Shown: positions 56,512-64,000 of the stretch, one piece after another | Layout: the number at the start of each line of letters is the position of its first letter | How positions within the stretch are numbered: the stretch's first letter is position 1 | Assembly: GCA_030762935.1 (NCBI GenBank) | Contig: CM060899.1 | Span: 11,509,001-11,573,000, forward strand | Reading direction: 5' to 3' | DNA: 64,000 nt | Origin: Hymenopus coronatus | Lineage: Eukaryota > Arthropoda > Insecta > Mantodea > Hymenopodidae | Program-made: the position numbers and the translations under genes | The notes under the pieces: generated by a model | The model's input: the letters and a program-made list of their open reading frames with translations, nothing else | Told to the model about the DNA's origin: nothing | Database searches by the model: none

Positions 56512-57870
56512 TCAAGAAATCTGACTTATGATACTTTTGACAAAAATTTCCATGTCGTTCTCTAACTTACTGTAAAGGCTTGCATCATAAAATTCTGATG
56601 TTCCTGGTAGATTATATACCACACCCAAACCTAAGTTTTGGCACTTTCTTGTCACACTTTGTAACATGACCCACATCACTCCCTCAGCACCTATACCTTT
56701 TATTACCATTGCTTCATAATGTTTTCCCTTTCTAATAAACACACCTATTCCCCCTGAGACACTATCTTTCTTTTTCACTCCATTTTTACTTTCTCTAGCC
56801 CCATATCTACAGTGTACATAGAGATAGAGAAGGTATTGTAATGCACCCAAAAATTTGATACCGAGATTTCACCGGAAATATATGTTTTGGGGTCCCCTGA
56901 GTCCGAAAAAAGCATTTTTAAAAGAAGGGTGTGTGGGTGTGGGTGTGTGGGTGGGTGTGTGGGTGTGTGGATGTGGGTGTGTGTCTGTGTCTGTGTCTGT
57001 GTGTGCCCCAAACTTGGTATTTAGGTTTAGTATCTTCCAAGGACATAAAGATTTTCAAAAAATCCCCCTACTAAAAACTACCCTTTACATGGAAAAAATT
57101 TCAAAAATTTTGATATTCTTAAAAATGGCTGTAAGGATTTTAATTAAAATCCCATATATTAAAGCTATTTATGTCCGAAATAAAATGTATATCTCAAATT
57201 TTTGGGGAATAGCATCTTAAGACCTCTTTATTCTGGATGAATTTTGCTTAACTGCTAAACTGTAAGAGATAGAAAAAAATTCAGTACACAAAAAATGTAC
57301 ACCACGACTAAACACACAATTAATGTCCTTTACGTTTTTGAGGTAACCGTTTCTGAGATATTCCTTGTTATTGGTTTCAGTTGTGAAGTACTTAAGCTTT
57401 TTCAACAGGAAGTGCCCGCTTTTCTTTTGTTGTACTGGCCAAGCAAAGAAGTGATTTGCAATGAGAATTGCATAACGATAGCTTTTAAAACATTTGACGA
57501 TCATTTTAGCATAGCGTATTCCCTTATTCTCTTCTACTTATTAGGAACTAAGTAATAACATTCTGCTAGTATTTATTTATTTATTTATTTATTTATTTAG
57601 TAGTGCAAAGAAGAAGGTTTTGTAGGAGTTTTGTAGAGCAGCTAGAGAAAGTCATGTGAGTGTAACACATCAGATTTTTTTTTTTCAAAATAGTTATAAC
57701 CCTCCATACTTATTACTTCCTTTTTAGATACCCATGTTTCCACCACTGCAATTACATCACTCCACTTCAATACTTGTGTTAATTCACTTTTGTGGATTTT
57801 GTCTATAAATCCTTCAAAATTCCATTCTATACCGAATCTGTGTTCCATCGGTTTAATTGTTTTTGTCACA
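56512..57870 (-). pseudogene. non-LTR endonuclease remnant, minus strand, split by PER
   Basis: The minus strand gives VLKWSDVIAVVETWVSKKEV then ISMEGYNYFEK (57690-57800). After the PER insertion comes KNGVKKKDSVSGGIGVFIRK and VMWVMLQSVTRKC, LGVVYNLPG (56560-56790). These are the E.W, GY..F, GG.G.FI.K and Y.P blocks of the APE endonuclease. Joining across the insertion restores reading of the domain order, so the split is due to the PER. Confidence 0.82.
56788..57674 (+). mobile_element. PER repeat copy with well-defined ends
   Basis: Inserted in a non-LTR coding region. The left boundary is T5/ACTTTCTCTAGCCCCATATC and the right boundary CATGTGAGTGTAACACATCAGA/T-run. 887 bp, including a GTGTGGGTG-type simple repeat at 56930-57004. 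Same subfamily as 43971-44857. The interrupted codon run (oligo-A on the minus strand) makes this the best place to define the element ends. Confidence 0.92.
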
Positions 57871-58388
57871 CAAGCTGTGTGTGGGAGAGGAGTTGAATAG
57901 GTAGAGTCAGACTGAAAAATTCAATGCCATAGCCGGATTTGAACCACAGGTCTCCAGGTCTCTAGCCAGTTGCTATACCATTGAGCTACCATGGCAACAT
58001 TCAAGCAGAGCATTCAATCTCTCACTGACCAGCTAGAGACCTGTAGATCCATGGTTCAAATCCTGGCTGTGGCATTGAATTTTTCAGACTCTACCTATCC
58101 AGCTCCTGTCCTACACATAGCTTGTATGAAAAAACAATTAATCCAATACCAATTCACCATAATAGTTGGCTATACTATGAATCCTACTACTTAAACATTG
58201 TAAGTAGCCATTGGAGTTGTCAAATAATTTGAGATCACCTTGTGGTTTACCGGGAAACATGTGAGTCAGTTCAGAAATTCAATGCTATGGTAGCTCAGTG
58301 GAAGAGCAACCAGCTAGAGACCAGGAGATAGGTGGTTCAAATCCCAGCCATGGCATTGAATTTTTCAATCTGACTCTGCCTATCCTAA
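57870..58388. mobile_element. cluster of three FB tRNA-like elements
   Basis: A reversed core (57925-57997), a forward partial core (58025-58080, B-box GGTTCAAATCC) and a full forward copy (58140-58385) lie in sequence, joined by CCTATCC.GCTCCTGTC arms. It ends 236 bp before an SDHA exon. Confidence 0.75.
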
Positions 58389-58621
58389 ATTGTTTCAGCT
58401 TTGCTCTGTCCTGGTCAACCTCCCTTCTTCTTTGATTGTCAGGATACTCCCTCTTGATGTTGATACAACACTGATCCCTTCACCATCTTTCCATACGTCT
58501 AAACAGACTGTGGCCACTAAAGCATCACTTCTTGTATTGTCCATCAGCTGCTTCCTTGGATAAACATGTATGTGTACAGTATTATTAAACATTAAGAATG
58601 TTATTCTATTGATATTTACAG

Positions 58622-58957
58622 AGTGCTGGTGAAGAGTCTGTATCCAATCTGGATTGGGTTAGATTTGCAAATGGAACAATACCAACTGCTACATTGCGCC
58701 TAAATATGCAGAAGACTATGCAGACACATGCAGCAGTTTTCAGAACAGCAGAAACTTTATGTGAAGGAGTGGATAAGATGCAAAACCTGTATAAAAAGCT
58801 CACTGACCTGAAAGTTTCGGACAACAGCCTGGTTTGGAACTCTGACCTAGTAGAGACCTTGGAGCTACAGAACCTGATGCTCAATGCCATGCAAACTATT
58901 GTTTCTGCCGAGAACAGGAAGGAATCACGTGGTGCTCATGCTCGAGAAGATTTTAAG
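58622..58957 (+). CDS. SDHA: SDHA internal exon (C-terminal helical domain)
   Basis: 112 codons (residues 437-548), in phase 0 at both ends. It encodes the helical domain of the flavoprotein, with [32 protein letters not shown] and [14 protein letters not shown], all recognisable SDHA blocks. The acceptor is CAG at 58619-58621 and the donor GTAAGC starts at 58958. The stretch [19 protein letters not shown] is the variable part of the domain. A TTG at 58694 and ATG at 58706 are internal codons, not starts. Confidence 0.97.
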
Positions 58958-59023
58958 GTAAGCATTTTCAATTGGTACTGCATAAAAGAGTTCTAAATTA
59001 TTTTTACTAGCATGTACCATGTT

Positions 59024-60030
59024 TATCCGAATAAATACAAGACAATGTTTTTTTGCAAAATATTGTTCAGAACTGGGGATCATCTTGCATTTGCGATAAT
59101 GTTTTTGGATACCATATGATGAAAAAGTAAGTTTCAAACTTTGCAGGTACAGCAGTGCAAAGGCAGGGGGAAATGGTAATGATTACCACTAAGGTCATGA
59201 CATATGCGGCAGATTTTGACTTTCATTTTGTACCAAAAATTAGCTGTTGAGGATCCTATGAGTATTCTCATTGTAAAAAAGATTAAATCCAAGTCTAAAA
59301 TAAAATTAGAGGAGTACCTTTCACATCGGTGGTTGCTAATAATCTTGTATTGCAAGTCGACAGTTAAGCAGAAAAAGAGGTTAACTGCGCATTTCTCCTC
59401 CTTGGGCTGCACATATACCACATTGTGAATTTACGTGCAAATTTGAATAAAGTAAAAATTTTTGTGATATGTTAAGTATGTTGTCTTAACAGAAAATAGC
59501 ATCCGTAAATAATCGTTGGTACAGCTACGCTGCCACAACTGCCGCGATCACGTCATCGTATATCGGTACCATACATTTCATTCTCCATCTTTCCTGCTCA
59601 CAATGTGAATTTCTGCGCCAATTCAAATGGGTTAAAAACCTTTACAATTGTTACATTAAGTATGTTGTGAAATGCAAAATCACATCCATCTTCGTCGTTA
59701 CAGTTACGCCACCACCTCCGCCACCACTACCACTACCTATACCTATACCATACATTTCCATACTCTCTTCTCCAGCAACTGATTAAAACATGAATTTCTG
59801 TGCAAATTCAAATTAAGTACAATAAATAAATAATTAAAGGACTTGATCAGCTTAAGTGTCCATTAGTTTGTTAAAAATATATGGCAAACCTTTAAATTTC
59901 ATTTAAAAATTCTTCTTTTTATATATTTATGGCTTTTAAATATGATGTAGATGATATGCTAAATTTCAAAATTAAGTTCTGAAAAATGGGGGTTGTCTTT
60001 CATTTGAGGTCTCTTGTATTTGAATAAATA
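59024..60030. mobile_element. non-autonomous element, copy B of the 42620 family
   Basis: TATCCGAATAAATACAAGAC at the left and the inverse of TATTTATTCAAATACAAGAG at the right suggest terminal inverted repeats. The body shares several blocks with 42620-43260, including GCAAAATATTGTTCAGAACT and GCTGCCACAACTGCCG-like triplets. No transposase. The superfamily is uncertain. Confidence 0.5.
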
Positions 60031-60578
60031 GGTTATATACAATGTAGATAGTAGAGAGAGAAGGTATTCTATTCCACCGAGGAATTAAATACTGAGATTT
60101 CACTGGAAATACATATTTTGAGACTCTGTGAATCCTAAAAAGTATTTTTAGAGACATGTCCATGTGCACCGTTTACATGGAAACATTTTTCAAAAGTTTT
60201 TATTTTGTTAGAAATGGCTCTAACAATTTTGATTAAAACACCATACGTTTAAGATATTTTTATGACAGACAAAATGTGTAACTTGAATTTTTGGGGAATA
60301 GCTTCTGAAGACCTCTTCATTCTGGACAACTTTTGTGTAACTGGTAAACCATAAGAGTAGACAAAAACTTAGTGCACAAAAATTACAGATCTTGTTAAAA
60401 TAACAAACAGCTTGTCATATACATTTGTTTTGTAAAGTTAACCATTTTCAAGATATTCCTTTTTATTAGTTTCAGTCTGAAACTTTTTTCAAATGGGAAG
60501 TAATTTTTTGTTTCAGACCTCTTTTGTTTTACTTCTAGCATACAGAGAGGATGGAATTTCAATAGCTTTTAAATTATT

Positions 60579-60627
<49 letters not shown>

Positions 60628-60785
60628 GGCTAGTCTAGTGTATTCTTCCACTTCCCTTCTGCATACAAGAAAGCAAATAAAAAGACAATTTCTGGTAATG
60701 TTTATCTCAATTAGCATAATGTAGATAAACAAGTGTTTGCAAAACAAATAGAGAAAGTAATGCAAATGGAAAATATATAATTTTT
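60031..60785 (+). mobile_element. PER repeat copy with internal deletion
   Basis: A degenerate palindrome end, then AAATACATATTTTGAGACTC, a jump past the simple-repeat region directly to CCGTTTACATGGAAACATTT, and the body to GAGAAAGTAATGCAAATGG. An (ATC)n tract is at 60577-60627. Confidence 0.82.
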
Positions 60786-60964
60786 TTTTTTAAGAAAACA
60801 TTTCCTTTTGTACTCCAGTGAACTAAGTTTAGTGCATGCACTTGAAAAATTATAGTACGTCATATTGCCTTATTTGCATTTGAATGCTGGTAAGATGCCG
60901 TAAGCAGGCACTTCACTATATCAAATAAAAATAAGTATTTTAGACAGTGGAATGCCATAATTTA

Positions 60965-61265
60965 AATGTCTTCATTTTGGAAAGACTGGTTTCAGAGTAC
61001 TTTAACTCTATCTTCAGTTTTGGTGTTGACTGATGCTATATACAACAGGAGGTTGTGTGCAGCATGGTATTGTGTTGCCCTCTACTCTTGTCAACAGGAT
61101 GATGTCATCAATGGTGGGGACCTCAAAATTCATTCATTGGCAATAAAGATGTTTTCCCAAATTTACAGTTTCAATGGTTTCTTTAGACATATAATCAACT
61201 CTATTTCTTCCTTTATATTATGTTTTGAGACCAAAAATGATGTGCTACTGCAGATTTGTCAATAA
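60965..61265 (-). mobile_element. Penelope-like fold-back fragment
   Basis: CTCAAAATTCATTCATTGGC, AAGATGTTTTCCCAAATTTAC and CCAAAAATGATGTGCTACTGC match 49040-49190 in diverged form. No open frame remains. Confidence 0.5.
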
Positions 61266-61424
61266 GTTCTGGATATTATAGCTATTTTTAGGAGTCAGTT
61301 TTATATTAAAGTCTTTAAAAATCCTTTCAGATTTCCAGAACACTTTTGGGCGAAAAGTAAATTTGCAAAATTATGTGTGTGTGACTCTGTCTATCTGTTT
61401 GTCTGTTTCTCTCTCTCTCTCTTT

Positions 61425-62025
61425 TCCAAGGAAGTGACACGAAGATTTTCCAAGAAAATCCCCCCACCACAAACTACCCTTTACATGGAACCATTTTCAA
61501 ACATTTTGATTTTCCCAAAAATGGCTCTCAACAATTTTGATTAAATATGTTTTAGATATTTTTATGACAAATAAAATGTATGTCTTGAATTTTCGGTGAA
61601 TAGCTTCTGAAGACCTCTTCATTCTGGATAACATGGCAAACCATAAGAGATAGACAAACACTTTCTACACAAAAACATGTAGATCTCATTAAAACACACA
61701 AAGTTATTTACAGTTTCAAGATATTCTGGATTATTGGTATAGACTTTAAGGCACTTCTTTCTTCTTGTTCATCATTTATTTACTCCTGGCAAGAAAAGAG
61801 AATGGAATTTAAATTGTTTCACATAGGGACTGGCTTTTAAAGGACATGATTATCGCTTTAGCCTGTGCATTCCCTTAGTCCCCTTTTACTTACAAGGAAA
61901 CAACCAATAATTCTGCTTATGTTTATTTGAATAGCGTGCTGTAGCTAAAAGATAAATCTTTTGAATAAAATTTTTGTTTGCTGAACAGCTAGAGAAAGTC
62001 ATGTGAATGGAACATATATTTTTTT
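61425..62025 (+). mobile_element. PER repeat copy, left-truncated
   Basis: Starts in the AAGGAAGTGACACGAAGATT segment just after a (TG)n(TC)n tract (61375-61420) and ends GTCATGTGAATGGAACATAT. It ends about 210 bp before the SDHA exon at 62237. Confidence 0.85.
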
Positions 62026-62236
62026 TTCCTTGTCCAATTACTGGGATTTTGTTATAGAAACTCAAAGAAGTTTTCTCTCTTACCCCCAAACATTTCCTGC
62101 CTCTCAATATCATTTAGTTTGAAACTTGGTGCTTTCTAGAACCCTCCCATCTGTGTATGTTGGATATCTTGCTCTTATGATAGCAGCATCATGTTTTTCC
62201 TCTCCAAGCTTTCTTACCTCAGATTTACACTTGCAG

Positions 62237-62350
62237 GAACGAATTGATGAATTCGACTATTCGAAACCAATTGAAGGACAGACTCCACGACCATTTAATC
62301 AACATTGGAGGAAGCATACTCTAACCAAAATGGACTCCAAGACTGGTCAG
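62237..62350 (+). CDS. SDHA: SDHA internal exon (penultimate)
   Basis: 38 codons (residues 549-586): [15 protein letters not shown], then [20 protein letters not shown]. This matches the conserved EYDYSKP and HWRKHTL segment near the C-terminus. The acceptor is CAG at 62234-62236 and the donor GTGAGC starts at 62351. By comparison with full SDHA, some 25-30 residues ending in a conserved PPAIRSY-like tail should follow. I did not find them between 62351 and 64000, so the last exon is probably outside the window. Confidence 0.96.
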
Positions 62351-63764
62351 GTGAGCCTTAGTTTTAAATCTTTATCACCTAATATGCATTCTACTCTATA
62401 TAACCAGTATTGAAGTTTTCTGGAATTAGCTTTGGTAGTTCATAGCGCACTACTTCTCTTGCATTTTTTTTTTCTTAACCCTTAAATGCATGAATTGTTT
62501 TGCTACATATGCCATTCTTCCTCTAATATGCAAACCAGTTTTTATATCCCTTTCACCGCATCACAACTGAAGCAACTTGAATAGCTGTGATTGTTAGTGC
62601 AATACAAAGTGGACTGGCCATCCATTCAAAGCCTAACGTCGCGAGTGCGAGTCCCAGCAACTGCAATCAAATGAGCCTGTGATAAAGGACGGGGAGGGCC
62701 CAAGTAAACTAACCAGTGTGGTGGCATACTTGGATGCTGATGGAGTTACATTTGACTGCAGTTGTATGTATTTTGCTTTTTTATTTAAAAAAACACTACA
62801 CCTTTATTGCAAAAATATAATACTTTTACAATATAAGATAGCTATAACTAGCCAATTTTATTGTTGAAGTTTAGTATAATACAAAATTAGAAAACAAGTA
62901 TATTGAAAATATTAAAAACTTTGATTAATTATGTTTATTGCATATATGCAACACTATGCAATTAAGGGTTAATTTCACTTATTTTTACGTTGCTTCACAG
63001 TGTCTGGGCACATAACCTGTTAAAAAATAAAAATAAACTCATTGCCCAGTTCACTGTTTTATTGGAAATATTTTCTTTTACATGTTTCCCCCAAGTGGGT
63101 GATAGGTAAAATTTCAGCTATTTTCGGTAAACGTATGCTTTTAGAGTTTTTTGCTTGGAAAAATATTAGACACATTAAAGTACATTTATGCAAAGTTTAA
63201 ATCCTATGGCATCTGCAAATTGTCTTGATTAATTTTTATCATTTTATTATGTTACAAAAAAAAAGTCTGATAATATTATGCAGCATTATAAGATCAGATA
63301 ATACTGCAGCTATAATGTTCCAAACGGCCACTCTCGCTTGTTACTCGTAGGCCAGGCCTACTCTCAAGAATGTGGCAATGAGAATCTTGTGTATCGAGAA
63401 CTAGTGTTCACGAGCGAGGCATCTCGAGTATTCTCATAACTAAAGGTGAAGTAGGTTCACGTATGATCTGTAGTAAGAATTGGTTACGTAATAACTAGGG
63501 CTTGGACTTAGAGGTTTTAACCTTTTTTTTCCCCTTGTAAGTAAGCTAGAATGTCTCAAAGTACTTTTATGTTTCAAGCTGTTAGGGTGCTAATGTGTGA
63601 ATCTATTCAAACTAAAAAAAGCTAAACGGGACATTCAGACCTGAAACTTGCTAAACTTCAAGTTTTTTTTAACCTCAGCAGAAAATTTATCAATTACTTT
63701 TTGAAGTTCATTTGAATTACAATTTTTTTAACAATTCGTTTAATTTTGTTTTGAGTGTACATGT
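62351..63764. other. SDHA intron, unassigned
   Basis: No final SDHA exon was recognised here. A GAGTGCGAGTCCCAGC stretch near 62645 is weakly B-box-like. 63300-63440 is less AT-rich with repeated CTCGAG/TCTCATA motifs. No element identified. Confidence 0.4.
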
Positions 63765-63936
63765 AGGGTTAGCCAGGGAAAGAATTTATCACGATTTTTA
63801 CCTTGGTATAAAAATTGCATGTATGAAGTATGCGCCAATGACATCTTGTGTTGTTGAAAGATCTTTTTCTGCCTTTAGGAGTATATTAAAGAACAACAGA
63901 AAATTTGGAAATGTGGCCGGTTGTGTGCAGCAGTAG
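63765..63936 (+). pseudogene. hAT transposase C-terminal fragment
   Basis: Reads LGIKIACMKYAPMTSCVVER, then SFSAFRSILKNNRKFGNV. This is the hAT C-terminal dimerisation block (YAP.TS..VERSFS....IL..NR..) with the ERSFS core intact. The upstream catalytic part is missing. It differs in sequence from the fragment at 43640, so it is another hAT lineage. Confidence 0.8.
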
Positions 63937-64000
63937 TGCTGAAATGTAAAATTTGATTTATGTGAGCATTATATATATAAATATACATGCTGAAATTTTA

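Noticed and set aside
62351..64000. Last SDHA exon
   Set aside because: No reading resembling the conserved C-terminal tail ending PPAIRSY was found in any frame after an AG; likely outside the window.

Overview
The window is nuclear DNA from an animal, most likely an insect. It carries one host gene and is otherwise dominated by transposable elements. The gene is SDHA, the flavoprotein subunit of mitochondrial succinate dehydrogenase (complex II), on the + strand. Seven internal coding exons (21034-21352, 30624-30910, 35200-35338, 41810-41978, 47243-47636, 58622-58957, 62237-62350) join in frame through GT-AG introns into 586 uninterrupted residues. The start codon with the mitochondrial presequence (about 50 residues) lies upstream of 21034 in an exon I could not find. 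The last 25-30 residues lie beyond 62350 and were not seen before the window ends. The protein reads like insect SDHA. The repeat set, especially the many Tc1/mariner-type relics of the kind common in polyneopteran insects such as cockroaches and termites, points the same way, but the species cannot be fixed by reading.

Layout. 1-12.3 kb: decayed mariner-type elements, tRNA-derived SINEs (some with clean target-site duplications), a ~98-bp minisatellite, a THAP-domain remnant and a large fold-back derived from a Penelope-like element. 12.4-19.1 kb: a hAT transposase relic split by a non-LTR retrotransposon (ORF1 with an SGNH-like domain, ORF2 with endonuclease and reverse transcriptase), itself carrying two copies of the repeat called PER here. 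20-31 kb: a hAT MITE, SDHA exon, a SETMAR-type mariner, a 33-bp satellite with an AGATCT site in most units, tandem PER copies, a jockey-like element with five in-frame 72-bp repeats, then the next exon. 31-47 kb: fold-back tRNA-like elements, three more exons, a Penelope-like GIY-YIG endonuclease followed by a hammerhead-ribozyme-like motif, a mitochondrial cytochrome b insertion (NUMT), and piggyBac, hAT and Tigger-like remnants. 47-64 kb: further PER, SINE, mariner and non-LTR copies around the last two exons seen.

The most striking unexplained component is PER (palindrome-ended repeat), about 850 bp, with roughly 20 full or partial copies in both orientations. One end is a near-perfect 30-nt palindrome next to ACTTTCTCTA. 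The other end carries the inverted TAGAGAAAGT-like motif followed by a short stem and CAGA plus a T-run. About 130-150 bp inside the palindromic end there is a simple-repeat slot filled with different motifs in different copies. This resembles DINE-1/Helentron-type non-autonomous elements but matches no family I can name.

Introns are 3.3 to 11 kb, long for SDHA, and several element ends sit within 14-90 bp of exon edges. All repeat boundaries were read by eye and should be taken as +/-20 bp unless a target-site duplication is given.
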